Of a stretch of 64,000 bases of DNA, positions 10,255-20,935 are shown piece by piece. Position numbers and translations under genes: made by a program. Under the pieces are notes generated by a model. The model was not told where the DNA came from. It ran no database searches and saw nothing but the letters and a program-made list of their open reading frames with translations. Location: the NCBI GenBank assembly GCA_023935145.1, contig CM043699.1:108186536-108250535 (forward strand), read 5' to 3'. The stretch comes from Bretschneidera sinensis. Taxonomy: Eukaryota; Streptophyta; Magnoliopsida; Brassicales; Akaniaceae. Numbering within the stretch: position 1 is the first letter of the stretch; each line of letters starts with the position of its first letter.

Positions 10255-10451
10255 TGCATTCATGTTGACAAGAAGACCATGGAGGAAAGTCCTGCAGATT
10301 TAGGCACCAAGATTCTACCTCAAGAAGGTCCAATCATCGTCTTGGACTTCTTAGGAATGGAGTCGGTTGATTGATGACTCAAGATGAGTTTGGATCCTGA
10401 AGCTCTCTATAAAAATGGTTCGGGTTTAAACACTTAGACAAAGGTAGAGAT

Positions 10452-10662
10452 TGTTGGTATTTGTCTAAGGTTTAAACATGGTTAAGGTTTAAACATGTCC
10501 AAACATGGTTCAAAGATGGTTAAAGTCTAAACTAAGGTTCGAGGACTAAATTTCAGTAAGTTAAAGGTATGCACATAAGTGTGTGCATCACTTTGGAGCA
10601 AGGTAAGAGTAGGCGCACTAATGTGTGCACTTCTACACACAAGCTGAAGGTGTGTGCGCACT
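10452..10662 (+). repeat. 3' LTR of copia copy B, first part
   Basis: Begins TGTTGG after a purine-rich run (AAAGGTAGAGAT) that could be the polypurine tract. It follows 5611-5830 closely, then is cut by the gag-only element. The last five bases (gcact) are repeated at 17234-17238. Confidence 0.9.
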
Positions 10663-12165
10663 TGATGAGAGCCACAAAATGCATTATAATCGTACTCATT
10701 TGTTAGCACTTTAGGGCTGATTTAGGACTTAATTGCATTTTTATTCATTAACAACTCTAAAGTGGTATTTTTGGAGCATTAATTTATTTCGGTGCATTTT
10801 TTAGGTATCTTGAGTTAAAGGAGATGGAAAAGCTATCATCATTTTGAAACACGAAGTTCCATTGAACACTCAAGCAAAAGAATGATCGCGGAAGAGTCAA
10901 GATGAAGAGAAACTAAGGAAGGAGTTTTCACTAAGTTGCTGGAGTTGGCATACAAATCAACCATCTTTACAAATTAAACTGTATCGATGTAGAAATAACC
11001 AGGAAGTGTGCCACATATGGTTAGAAAGATATGGAAGTCTAATTTCTGGAGGATTTTACGGTTCATTAAAATCATTTCTCTAGAGGAAGTTATGGCGATT
11101 TTAGCGGACAGAGGTCAGACTTTCTGAATCAGCATCAGCCCGCGCTGCAGCATGGATGATCTGCGCCGCAGCACACAGAACCAGCACCTGACTTAACCAA
11201 AACAGAGCAGCCCTGTGCCGCAGCATGGATTATCTGTGCCGCAGCACACAGCACCAACACCTGGGCATAATAAAACAGAGCCGCAGCGCGCGCACAGCCT
11301 TATGCACTCCGAGTTAGACCCTAATTAGGTCTTTAATGACTTTTTCAAACCCTAAAACACCCCTAGACCTTGTGTACTATAAATATACCACTTAAGGTTT
11401 GTAATTAATTATTCAAAAACCTGGAGAACTCAAGAAAGCAGCAACTTTCCTTCAATTGTGCAACCATGAGCCCCATGGCTAACTAATCTCCAAGCAAGGA
11501 GAAGGGATGACTCCCTAGGTGTAGTTGTTTCTATTTCCCTTATTTGATTCAGTTGTAATGGAGCTTTAACGTTCAAATATTGTTATGATTTACTTTTATT
11601 CTAATTATAAAGATTTCATCTAATCTGGTAATTGTATCTTTTTCCTTGATATAGATTTAGTCATGCTTTCTTTATGTCAAGATTATTTAGGTATGATTGA
11701 GTCCGGTAGATCTAGCCTTTAGGTTTGTCCATTACTGCAATATTGTCATCAAAGATATATTGTCGTTTCTTGATAAACTTAAAGGATAGATCATATGTGC
11801 ATGAATTGAAAATAAAGAATATTTCATAACAATCAAATTAGGGTTTATACATGTGCTTTAGTTGAATATTTGCCGATTGCCTGTTTGGGATGTGAAACTT
11901 GCAATCGAGATAAAAACAACTGAATCAAGTTAGGATTAGGGCAACAAACCTAGGGAGGATTCCCGGATCCTTGTTGCTTCTCCATTATATTTCACAATCT
12001 ACTTTACACAATTGTCTCACTATCAAATTTCAGATTCTATATTTAATTTGATCATATCGTCTCATATTAAAGTTTACACCTTCTTTTATAGTTAATTTGT
12101 CTCCCTGTGGAATCGACACCCCAAAGCCGTACTACAACACCGCGTTACTGTTTTGGGCGTAATCA
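10663..12165 (+). repeat. 5' LTR of gag-only element 1
   Basis: Starts TGATGAGAGCC, ends GGGCGTAATCA. It contains GCAGC-rich repeats at about 11138-11300 (CGCTGCAGCATGGATGATC-type units) and a TATA box at about 11386. It is nearly identical to the 3' LTR apart from scattered substitutions and a roughly 21-base gap in the repeat block. Confidence 0.93.
11384..11396 (+). promoter_or_regulatory. LTR TATA box of gag-only element 1
   Basis: ACTATAAATATAC, about 720 bases into the LTR and 90-250 bases downstream of the GC-rich repeat block. The same core is in the 3' LTR near 16445. Confidence 0.6.
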
Positions 12166-12170
12166 AATTT

Positions 12171-12188
12171 TGGCGCCGTTGCCGGGGA
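12171..12188 (+). other. primer-binding site, tRNA-Asp type
   Basis: TGGCGCCGTTGCCGGGGA, five bases after the LTR, complementary to the 3' end of plant tRNA-Asp, as in Athila-like gypsy elements. Confidence 0.9.
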
Positions 12189-12353
12189 GACGCGCTTACT
12201 TACAAGGAAGTTGTCAACTCTAAGACAAGACGGTAGAAGAGTTGTAGATAGTTTTTCTTTCAGCAGTTTGTAAATGCGGTAACTTCGTTCCCTCTTTTTG
12301 CTTGCTACATTAATTTTTTTATTAATTTTTTTATTATTTTTTATTTACCTTGA

Positions 12354-14054
12354 ATGCAAAGACATAGAGATACTTTGGGTAGATTTGCTAGTAGGCCTGT
12401 GCTAGAGTCAAAATTAAATTCCTTTCTAAATCCCTTATTTGACAACCCATCTAGTCCCGAAGAAATGAGTGAACATGAATATCAACCCCCTAGGACCCTT
12501 CAGGATTACCTTAACCCTACACGCATAGCCACACCATCATGCATCATGTTTCCAGCCAATACTCGCCAATTAGATCTTAAACCAGGGATGATTCAATTAC
12601 TCCCTACATTCCATGGCTTGGAAAACAAAAACCCATATGTGCACATTAGAGAGTTTGAGGAAGTAGTTGCGACTTTTCATAGTCAAGATGAAACTCATGA
12701 CATTATGAAACTTAAGTTCTTTCCTTTCGCTTTGAACGATAGAGCTAAGAGTTGGCTATACTCACTAAGACCACGATCTATTGGGTCGTGGACTGAGATG
12801 ACTCGGATCTTTTTTAATAAATACTTTCCCCAACATAAGACCAATGCTTTAAAAAGACAAATCTCCACCTTTGCACAAAAGGACAGCGAGACTTTGTATA
12901 AGTCTTGGGAAAGATTTAAAGAGTTATTGAGTATGTGTCCTCACCATGGGTATGAGAGTTGGCGCTTAGTGAGCTATTTTTATGAGGGACTTACATATAG
13001 AGAGCGCCAATTCGTAGAGATGATGTGTAATGGTGAATTTTTGGAGAAAGATCCTGATGAGGCCATGGAGTACCTCAATGAGCTTGCTGAAAAAGCTCAC
13101 ACTTGGACTGAACCTTGTGCTACTGAAAGCACAAATAAGTCACGACCTATAGGGAACCCAAATGGTGGTGGAATTTACCATCTTAGGGAAGAGGATAACC
13201 TTAAGGCCAAGGTCGAGATGCTCACTAGGGAGCTAGATGAATTAAAAACTAAGAGCTTAAAGTCAACACACCTAGCTAATCATGCAAAGTCTTTGAAACC
13301 ATGTTTTGTGTGTAGAGGGGTAGATCATCTCGCCCAAGAGTGTCCTACATTTGCTGAGATGAGAGGAATGTATGAGGAACAATGTAATGCCTTAGGCATG
13401 TACAACAAGCCTCATGCACCCTTCTCTAATACCTATAATCCGGGGTGGCGTGATCACCCCAATTTCAGCTGGAAGTCTGAAAATCAGCAGCTTGCACAAC
13501 CCCCTGCACCATATCTTGAACCATATCATGCACCCGTGTCTTCTAGGAGTTCTTTAGAAGACACTTTACATACTTTTATTGAAGCACAAGGGAAGACTAA
13601 TCAAAGGCTTGAATATTTAATTGTGCAGGTTGTTGAAGAACATAAAGAGATAAAGAGCCAAGTGTCCAAGTTGATGAGCTACTTGAGTGTGACTGAGCGA
13701 GGTAAGTTCCCTTGTCAAGCTCAGTCCACATCCCATGGTCAACAGAATTTGAAGGAGGTGAATGTTATTGAGACACTAAGTGGTAAGTCATTACACATCC
13801 CAGCAATGAAAAAATCAGAGGATGTTAATGAAACCCACCAAGCATACATGATTGACTCATTCATGGAAAAGGTCCAGCACCTTAATCCATTGGAGTCCAC
13901 CTTCATCCATGGCTTCACAAAAGCACATATCGAGCCAGAATTTGCGGATGTTACTGATGACATCCTTGAGGCCTCTCAAAAGCATACAAGCACCAAATTT
14001 GGCAATGAAGCAGTGGCTGGTGCATTCAACCTATGTTTGTCTAGGAGGGAATAA
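12354..14054 (+). CDS. intact gag polyprotein of gag-only element 1
   Basis: A 566-aa uninterrupted ORF. Residues about 95-240 form the retrotransposon gag domain (LKFFPFALNDRAKSWLYSL, then IFFNKYFP, FKELLSMCPHHGYESW and LVSYFYEGL). A zinc knuckle CFVCRGVDHLAQEC has all ligands (C317, C320, H325, C330). A Pro-rich stretch and a coiled-coil-like segment (about 420-450) follow. The last 70 residues (AYMIDSFMEKVQ, NPLESTFIHGF, DVTDDILEA) resemble the segment between protease and RT of the neighbour at 61712. Gag would form the particle and bind RNA; other activities must come from elsewhere. The ATG opens the first long frame after the primer site. Confidence 0.92.
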   Translation: MQRHRDTLGRFASRPVLESKLNSFLNPLFDNPSSPEEMSEHEYQPPRTLQDYLNPTRIATPSCIMFPANTRQLDLKPGMIQLLPTFHGLENKNPYVHIREFEEVVATFHSQDETHDIMKLKFFPFALNDRAKSWLYSLRPRSIGSWTEMTRIFFNKYFPQHKTNALKRQISTFAQKDSETLYKSWERFKELLSMCPHHGYESWRLVSYFYEGLTYRERQFVEMMCNGEFLEKDPDEAMEYLNELAEKAHTWTEPCATESTNKSRPIGNPNGGGIYHLREEDNLKAKVEMLTRELDELKTKSLKSTHLANHAKSLKPCFVCRGVDHLAQECPTFAEMRGMYEEQCNALGMYNKPHAPFSNTYNPGWRDHPNFSWKSENQQLAQPPAPYLEPYHAPVSSRSSLEDTLHTFIEAQGKTNQRLEYLIVQVVEEHKEIKSQVSKLMSYLSVTERGKFPCQAQSTSHGQQNLKEVNVIETLSGKSLHIPAMKKSEDVNETHQAYMIDSFMEKVQHLNPLESTFIHGFTKAHIEPEFADVTDDILEASQKHTSTKFGNEAVAGAFNLCLSRRE

Positions 14055-15709
14055 AAGTGTCTGGCTGAAGACATAAAACTTAGCACTCATGGGAGGCAAC
14101 CCACAACATATCCTTTTATTTTTACTGTTTTTCATATTTCTTTTTCTTATTTATTATCATTTTTTTTTCTGTTTTCCAGTATTAACTTGGTGTTTCTTTT
14201 TCAAGGAAAAATGTACGAAGCAGTTCAAATGGTGGAGCACAATTTCAACTTCTATGCACCTTTGGCTACAAGGGGAGTCTCCTTTACTCTTTCTTTTACA
14301 TTGAGGTCAATGCAATTTTTAAGTTGGGGGTGGAGGAAACGCATGTCTTTGTTTCCATATTCTTTATTTCCATACATTTTTTTTTTCCATTGAACTGTTT
14401 GGTGTCATTTTCCATTTTTGTTTGTTTTTAGCATGCTTTGTGTTTGCCTTGGATGTAATTCACATGTCAATGATATAAGCTTAATTGAGATAACATACAG
14501 CATTTATAAGGAATTAAATTTTTTTTGGTTTGAAATTAATTTAAGTATCAATCTTCATTTGGTTTGAGACTCTAGTTTGTGGTAAGATTGTATGATTAGT
14601 CTAAAGCATCTAGAAAAGTTTTATGTGCAATTGTTTGTGAATACTTTTGCGGTCTCAACAAGCTCTAGAACTTATTTGATAATTATTTGAGGCGAATTCC
14701 TAGAATGCACATTACTTAGGATATGATATAGGCCATTTTTGAATCGTTTGAGCTTTTCAAACTTACCCTTGCAATATATATCACTAGTCACCTTTTTGAG
14801 CCCTTTTTCTTGAAAAAGAATTTGAGCCTTGTTTCTTTCAAAAACTCATTTACTTACCCTTATGAGCCTAAAAATATTTTATCCTTACCCTTCTTTTAAA
14901 AGAACTTAGTTGTATACATTGTTGAGAAGCACTTAAGAGGAGTAACGATGGAAATATGAAAAATCATAACCCAAGTATATTAAAGAAGATAAGTTGGGGG
15001 TTGTGAAAAAGAAGAAAAAAAAAAAAAGAAGTGAATGAGTATTTGCCAAAAACAGAAAAAGAAGAGAAGTATGGCAAAGAAAGAAGAAAAAGAAAAGAAA
15101 AAGTGGTGACTTGTCAAGAGATATGCTTTTATAAAAAATTGTTGAAGGAGTTGAGCATTGAAGTAAAGTTATCTAGTGCTTGAAAGTGGTTGTGTTTAAA
15201 ACTTAAAAGATTAAAAGTTCTTTTACTTGCAAATCCTTCCCATTTTTTCTTAATCTTTACCTTGGCCTAACATTACAAGCCTATTAAAGACCTATTGATC
15301 CAATGAAGTGTGATTTTTCTACAATAGTGGAGAATGATTTGAAAAATAAGCCTATGGAGCTTGTTTATGTGATTGATGTCACACAATTTGTTATGTTTTT
15401 AGAGGCCAAGACTTGTATTCATGAATGTTGTGCATAAAATCATCCGGGTGTTCGGACTAACGGATTGTGGTAAGATGGATGTTAAGAGTCAATAACGATT
15501 TTAAGATTGATGTTTGGATTACTTTTGGACTTAAGTGAAATTTAATGATTCTATGTGCCGTATGTTATGTGCAATTTTTGAGACAAAAAGTGAATTACTC
15601 TTGGTTCAACGCTAGCATTGCTTTACGTTGTTTTTAACTCCTACCAAAGAATTCATCTCTTGTTTTCGCTTGAATTGCTAGGGACTAGCAATAAGCTAGT
15701 TGGGGGTTG
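14055..15709 (+). other. long 3' non-coding tract of gag-only element 1
   Basis: No ORF of note in 1.65 kb. It begins with GGCTGAAGACATAAAACTTAG and GGGAGGCAACCCACA, a block also found after the gag of element 2 and, altered, after the pol at 51233. A purine-rich A/G run lies at 15003-15110. It ends in a G-rich stretch (GTTGGGGGTTG) that can serve as polypurine tract right before the 3' LTR. Confidence 0.75.
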
Positions 15710-17233
15710 TGATGAGAGCCACAAAATGCGTTATAATCGTACTCATTTGTTAGCACTTTAGGGCTGATTTAGGACTTAATTGCATTTTTATTCATTAACA
15801 ACTCTAGAGTGGTATTTTTGGAGCATTAATTTATTTCGGTGCATTTTTCAGGTATCTTAAGTTAAAGGAGATGGAAAAGCTATCATCATTTTGAAACACG
15901 AAGTTCCATTGAACACTCAAGCAAAAGAATGATTGCGGAAGAGTCAAGATGAAGAGAAACTAAAGAAGGAGTTTTCACTAAGTTGCTGGAGTTGGCATAC
16001 AAATCAACCATCTTTACAAATTAAACTGTATCGATGTAGAAAGAACCAGGAAGTGTGCCACATATGGTTAGAAAGATATGGAAGTCTAATTTCTGGAGGA
16101 TTTTACGATTCGTTAAAATCATTTCTCTAGAGGAAGTTATGGCGATTTTAGTGGACAGAGGTCAAACTTTCTGAATCAGCATCAGCCCGCGCTGCAGCAT
16201 GGATGATCCGCGCCACAGCACACAGAACCAGCACCTGACTTAACCAAAACAGAGCAGCCCTGTGCCGCAGCATGGATTATCTGTGCCACAGCACACAGCA
16301 CCAACACCTGGGCGTAATAAAACAGAGCCGCAGCGCGCCCAAGTTGTGCTGCAGCGCGCGCACAGCCTTATGCACTCCGAGTTAGACCCTAATTAGGTCT
16401 TTAATGACTTGTTCAAACCCTAAAACACCCCTAGACCTTGTGTACTATAAATATACCACTTAGGGTTTGTAATTAATTATTCAAAAACCTGGAGAACTCA
16501 AGAAAGCAGCAACTTTCCTTCCATTGTGCAACCATGAGCCCCATGGCTAACTAATCTCCAAGCAAGGAGAAGGGATGAATCCCTAGGTGTAGTTGTTTCT
16601 ATTTCCCTTATTTGATTCAGTTGTAATGGAGCTTTAACGCTCAAATACTGTTATGATTTACTTTTATTCTAATTATAAAGATTTCATCTAATCTGGTAAT
16701 TGTATCTTTTTCCTTGATATAGATTTAGTCATGCTTTCTTTATGTCAAGATTATTTAGGTATGATTGAGTCCGGTAGATCTAGCCTTTAGGTTTGTCCAT
16801 TACTGCAATATTGTCATCAAAGATATATTGTCGTTTCTTGATAAACTTAAAGGATAGATCATATGTGCATGAATTGAAAATAAAGAATATTTCATAACAA
16901 TCAAATTAGGGTTTATACATGTGCTTTAATTGAATATTTGCCGATTTCCTGTTTGGGATGTGAAACTTGCAATCGAGATAAAAACAACTGAATCAAGTTA
17001 GGATTAGGGCAACAAACCTAGGGAGGATTCCCGGATCCTTGTTGCTTCTCCATTATATTGCATAATCTACTTTACACAATTGTCTCACTATCAAATTTCA
17101 GATTCTATATTTAATTTGATCATATCGTCTCATATTAAAGTTTACACCTTCTTTTATAGTTAATTTGTCTCCCTGTGGAATCGACACCCCAAAGCCGTAC
17201 TACAACACCGCGTTACTGTTTTGGGCGTAATCA
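15710..17233 (+). repeat. 3' LTR of gag-only element 1
   Basis: 1524 bases, TGATGAGAGCC to GTAATCA, near-identical to 10663-12165 and followed by the gcact duplication. It has about 21 extra bases in the GCAGCGCGC repeat block near 16331-16351. Confidence 0.93.
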
Positions 17234-17238
17234 GCACT

Positions 17239-18079
17239 ACAGGTGATGGCCAGCACCGCACCGCGCGCAGCCCAGCAGCACACCATCCAGAATGCATGAC
17301 TCCAGAAATGCACCAGTACCTCACTGCCCATCTGCCAGCACCGCACCGCTCACCACCAGCAGCGCACCACCTAGAGAATGTGCAAAGGGACTCTGCCCAG
17401 CACCGCACCGCACCCTGTTGAGCACCTAGGCGCTAGGCAAAGTAAAGCATACATGGACAGCCTGTTTTAACCCTCTCTTAGGTGCGTGGGTGCAAGGTTA
17501 AAATGCATAGCACCACTTAAGATTGATGGAGGGCCATGATTAACTGGTAATCATGATCAAAGGGTGAGGATTGAATCTCAAGAATAACCAAGAAGTGGGT
17601 GGCTATAAAAGGGGTTTCCTAGCCTTATTTTCAACAAGAGAACAACACAATTTGTGACATACTTTGAGATCAAATGTAATACAAGAGAGAATTGTGTGAG
17701 AGTGCAAAGACACAAAACACAAGAGGGACTCATTGTAGAGAGGCTGGTTGCAAAGAAGAGAGGTTAATAGAGAACTAATAGAAAGCATTGTAATAGGTCT
17801 ATCACTTTCTCGTTCTCTTCTTGGTTTCTTCAAGAACTTGAGGTTTCTTGAATGGGATTGATGTAACTTGTAAAAACCATTGATTTAGTGCAGAGAGTTA
17901 GGAGGAACTCACGGGGACGTAGGCACATTGCTGAACCTCGATAATAAATTGCTTGTCTTCTTTCTTTCTTTGATTTTCTGTTTTTGTGTTCGATTGCTGT
18001 ATTTCTTTCTACAAATCATTCTAGACTTGGGTGTTTGGAAGATCACCACCTGGGCATCTTGTCAAGGTTATTTCCAATA
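17239..18079 (+). repeat. 3' LTR of copia copy B, second part
   Basis: Resumes with ACAGGTGATGGCCAGCACC, matching 5833 onward, and ends CCAATA at 18079. The TATA region (CTATAAAAGGGG) is at about 17602. It is shorter than the 5' LTR in the CAGCACC repeat block. Confidence 0.9.
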
Positions 18080-18084
18080 TTAAT

Positions 18085-18340
18085 TTTGATATACTACCTG
18101 CTTTGAGGTGATAGGCCTAATGCAACTTGTTAATATCCATTGTAAATACTACTCCAATCTATTTCATCAATTTTATGCTAATACTGTAAAACCCAGTCCC
18201 CTAGCTCTTAGGTTTAAGACTAGTGTGATGGGTGTGGAGTTTGGGATCAATACTTACCTATTGGTCAGCTTACTGAGAATCCCAGTGACCGGGATCTCAT
18301 GGAGTCTAGATGGATGGCCAGAAAATTTTGGATTATGAGG
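18085..18340 (+). pseudogene. env-like / putative plant transposon-protein ORF, second half
   Basis: Continues the frame cut at 5610: FDILPAL, then after a one-base shift GLMQLVNIHCKYYSNLFHQF and YANTVKP, later MGVEFGINTYLLVSLLRIP. The spacing of Tyr/Phe and the FYAN motif recall PF20167-type plant transposon proteins. Stops follow at 18338. The domain assignment is inference from motif style only. Confidence 0.5.
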
Positions 18341-19140
18341 AGGCATGTTAGATAGTTAGGATAGTTTCTAACTATGTCTTTCAACCCACTACTTTCCATT
18401 AATGTAGTGGCATACCCCTTGACTCAAAATTGTTCAACCTCATCGTGAGTTAGACCATCCAATCTAGACTCAGGAGTCGAGGTTATATGTCAAAGATTGA
18501 CATAGTATTGATTTGGTGTCTCAAAACTGAACACCATTTCAATATCTACCCCTTATTACTGGCCAATATGCTCAATGGTGAGGCTCATGACTCGGGTGCC
18601 TCCTCTATGGCATGCTCATCACCTTGATTTTGCATCACTTCAAAGTTCCCCTACTTGCCTCCGAAGCTTAAGCCATCGGCCCTAAAGACATCATCAATGT
18701 CTCTTCATTGAAGAAGATGGAGTGCACAATAAGGAATAACATGGTTCATTCCAAGGCTAGGAAGAATATTCGCATCGAGGATGATGATGACAGTGATGAA
18801 GATGACGACATGCCCGATGATGCAGCTCTTCCCACTGCCATGGACACTGACGAGCATGCACCTAGTCCATAGTATGTTGGACAGGGTAGCTCTACTACTG
18901 GTCAATAGTGAGCCTCCAGATGTCCATGCAGTCAGGATTCTAGAGCTTGAGCTTTTCAGTCAACCAGAGCTTCTAGATGCTGCGGACCGACATCAACTTT
19001 ATACGTCACTACATTAGCACCCTCCGAGATGATTTTGAGTTACTCCAGGAGTACTTAGAAGGCACTTTGGCTGAGATTCAATATCTTCTCCATGACAGCT
19101 CAAACTCCTCAGCTCGCTGAGTCATTAGCCTTTGTCGTTT
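18341..19140 (+). pseudogene. C-terminal remnant of the env-like ORF
   Basis: Stops are frequent. One frame at 18774-18870 is strikingly acidic (IEDDDDSDEDDDMPDDAALP). A later one around 18985-19120 (NFIRHYISTLRDDFELLQEY) looks like an amphipathic helix. Acidic and coiled-coil tails are common in such ORFs. No frame longer than about 80 residues survives. Confidence 0.4.
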
Positions 19141-19777
19141 TATCTCTTTTAGCTCCATGGATGTTTTAGCAAAAACATTTATTTTCATTTTCTTTTCATA
19201 CATTCATTTGCTTGGGTTGCATCAGATTTTTTGAACAACTTGCTTAAGCTCACGATGTATAGATATTTTTATATGCATGCTTACTTTTCATAGCTTATGG
19301 CTCATGTATGTGATTTACTTTTAGCAATATGGTGGCATAGTTTGAGCCTTTATAGCTCATCCATATGCTTTAAATGTTTCAAGCTTTTGTGAAAACTTCT
19401 AATTTGTCCCGGAGGGTGTTACCAACTCTGGTTTATGCTCATTTTTTGTACACAAGTTTATTTATGCCTTATCTTAATGTCTAAGGTGTTTAAATTGCGT
19501 ATTTTCCAAGTTTAGCCCTCATTTTTTACTGTTTTCAAAAAGGAGGAGAAAAAGAGAAAAATCTGTGTAAATTGATATAAAGCAAAGTTTTAGGAAGAGC
19601 ATTACTCTGAACATATTAAAATGTTTAAAATAGTATTATATTGCTTGGTTAGGATTGTTATTATTATTATTGAATGCTTTCAGGTTGGTTTTAATCGTAA
19701 AACCAGAGGAAACTCTGTCCAATTTTTCCAAAAAAACCAACACCTATTTTTTAATACTGTTTTTTCTCTCTATGCTT
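19141..19777 (+). other. 3' untranslated tract of the Sirevirus-like element
   Basis: T-rich sequence with no supported gene. It links the env-like remnant to the polypurine tract. Confidence 0.5.
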
Positions 19778-19803
19778 TTGTCATCATAAAAAAGGGAGAG
19801 ATT
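19778..19803 (+). other. Sirevirus-type polypurine tract
   Basis: TTGTCATCATAAAAAAGGG followed by AGAGATT closely resembles the conserved Sirevirus polypurine region (TCATCA, A-run, GGGGGAGATT). It marks the start of the 3' LTR. Confidence 0.75.
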
Positions 19804-20935
19804 TTTTACCCGTATTTGATTTTAATAATGAAAAAACACTATTTAAATTGAACTAACAGTTTTATCTAAGTGTTTAAGCAAAAAAATCATTTAATACAGA
19901 AACAAGACGCAAGAATACAACACTTTCAAATACCAAAAGAAGACAGAAGATCTAGAATATGCTATAAGGTAATTGAATCACATTATGATCTCTAAATTCA
20001 GTTATCTAGCTTGAACTATGGCTCATTTTACAATAGGCTTTAACAAAAATAAATACAAAAAATGTCTTTAAGTTCCCAGTCGACTGGTAAAAAGGACAGT
20101 AAGTTCCTAGTTGACTAGTAATAGGACCCAGTCGACTGGTAATAAAACTCAGTCGACTGATAACTTAACCCAGTAGACTGGTACTCACCCTAAGCCTAAA
20201 ATTAAACTATTTTCACTTGACCTAATCGACTAGTAATTCAAAAATATGATCGTTTAAGACACAGGACTTGAGCATTTAATACTCCAAACCTACCAAATCA
20301 GTGTCTAACGACCATATAAGTCCAAGGTTATAAAAACCCCATCAATGAGCATTTAAATAACAAAAGACAACATTTAATTTGATTTATAGCTCATTAATAC
20401 TCTCAAAAGCCTTGAAAAAAGTTATTGTGAGTCATTCTTTAAGCTTGTTCTTGAAAGAGAGATAATCTTCATCTTATAAAGCATTCATTGCTATCTCTCT
20501 ACCTTTTTTTTACATTTAATACAATTCATTGTAAAAATAATGAGTTGGTATAACTCTTAGAGTGTTTAGGATTAAACACTTCTTTGTAACTTCCTTGTAG
20601 AAAAGATTGCTTGTAAGGTTTGTACAACACTCGTGAAGTTGTTCGACTATATTTAGTGGATTACTTCAAGGAACTTCCTTGAACAGAGTGGATGTAGGGT
20701 CAGAGAGATTCCGATATTGCCGAACCACTATAAATGGAGTTTGCATATTCTTTTCCTTTACTCTTTTAATTTCAAGCATATTATTTGTTGTGTGCCTTGC
20801 TTGATTAAATTGTTAAAAACTTGTGTGTTAATTAGCAAAAAGTTTTTAAAACCCAATTCACCCCCTTTTGGGTTTGTACCTCGGTTTACGAGGGATAATT
20901 TAAGGTGATTACCCAGGTAAACAATCGTGTTTTCA
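19804..20935 (+). repeat. 3' LTR of the Sirevirus-like element (right end approximate)
   Basis: Follows the polypurine tract. It has GTCGAC palindromes at 20078-20235, TATA-like TTATAAAAACC near 20329, and the Sirevirus-like tail AAAACCCAATTCACCCCC near 20848. The exact end could not be fixed; no clear duplication was found. Confidence 0.65.
20078..20235 (+). repeat. GTCGAC palindrome array in LTR U3
   Basis: Six or so copies of CCCAGTCGACTGGTA-like units, about 100-250 bases upstream of the TATA-like box. Same motif as 4795-5135. Confidence 0.85.

Larger units (their letters stand above)
10663..17233 (+). mobile_element. gag-only Athila-like LTR element 1 (TR-GAG type)
   Basis: About 6.6 kb with LTRs 10663-12165 and 15710-17233 (TG...CA), tRNA-Asp primer site, one intact gag ORF, a long 3' non-coding tract and no protease, RT, RNase H or integrase. 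A perfect 5-bp duplication gcact (10658-10662 and 17234-17238) flanks it. The empty site is visible at about 5828-5832 in the partner LTR of copia B. Plants carry gag-only terminal-repeat elements that depend on other elements for enzymes. Confidence 0.93.
5611..18079 (+). mobile_element. Ty1/copia element, copy B, Tork-like, RT-deleted, with nested insertion
   Basis: Complete between LTRs: 5611-6715, and 10452-10662 plus 17239-18079. Flanks are ttaac (5606-5610) and ttaat (18080-18084), a one-mismatch target duplication. Gag, protease, integrase and RNase H are recognisable but broken, and the RT palm is missing. Without its nested passenger it is about 5.9 kb. It is less decayed than copy A (YVDD still present). 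Confidence 0.9.
4320..20935 (+). mobile_element. Sirevirus-like copia element, 3' half, broken by two insertions
   Basis: Pieces at 4320-5610 and 18080-20935 join into the 3' half of one plus-strand element: RNase H remnant, GTCGAC array, env-like ORF, Sirevirus-type polypurine tract, 3' LTR. Copia copy A breaks it at 4319 and copy B at 5610/18080, so it is the oldest layer on this side. Its 5' half must lie left of the window, beyond copy A. Lineage rests on the polypurine tract and the env-like ORF. Confidence 0.75.

Noticed and set aside
12171..12188. tRNA-like sequence
   Set aside because: It is only the 18 bases complementary to a tRNA-Asp end, in primer-site position; no cloverleaf around it.
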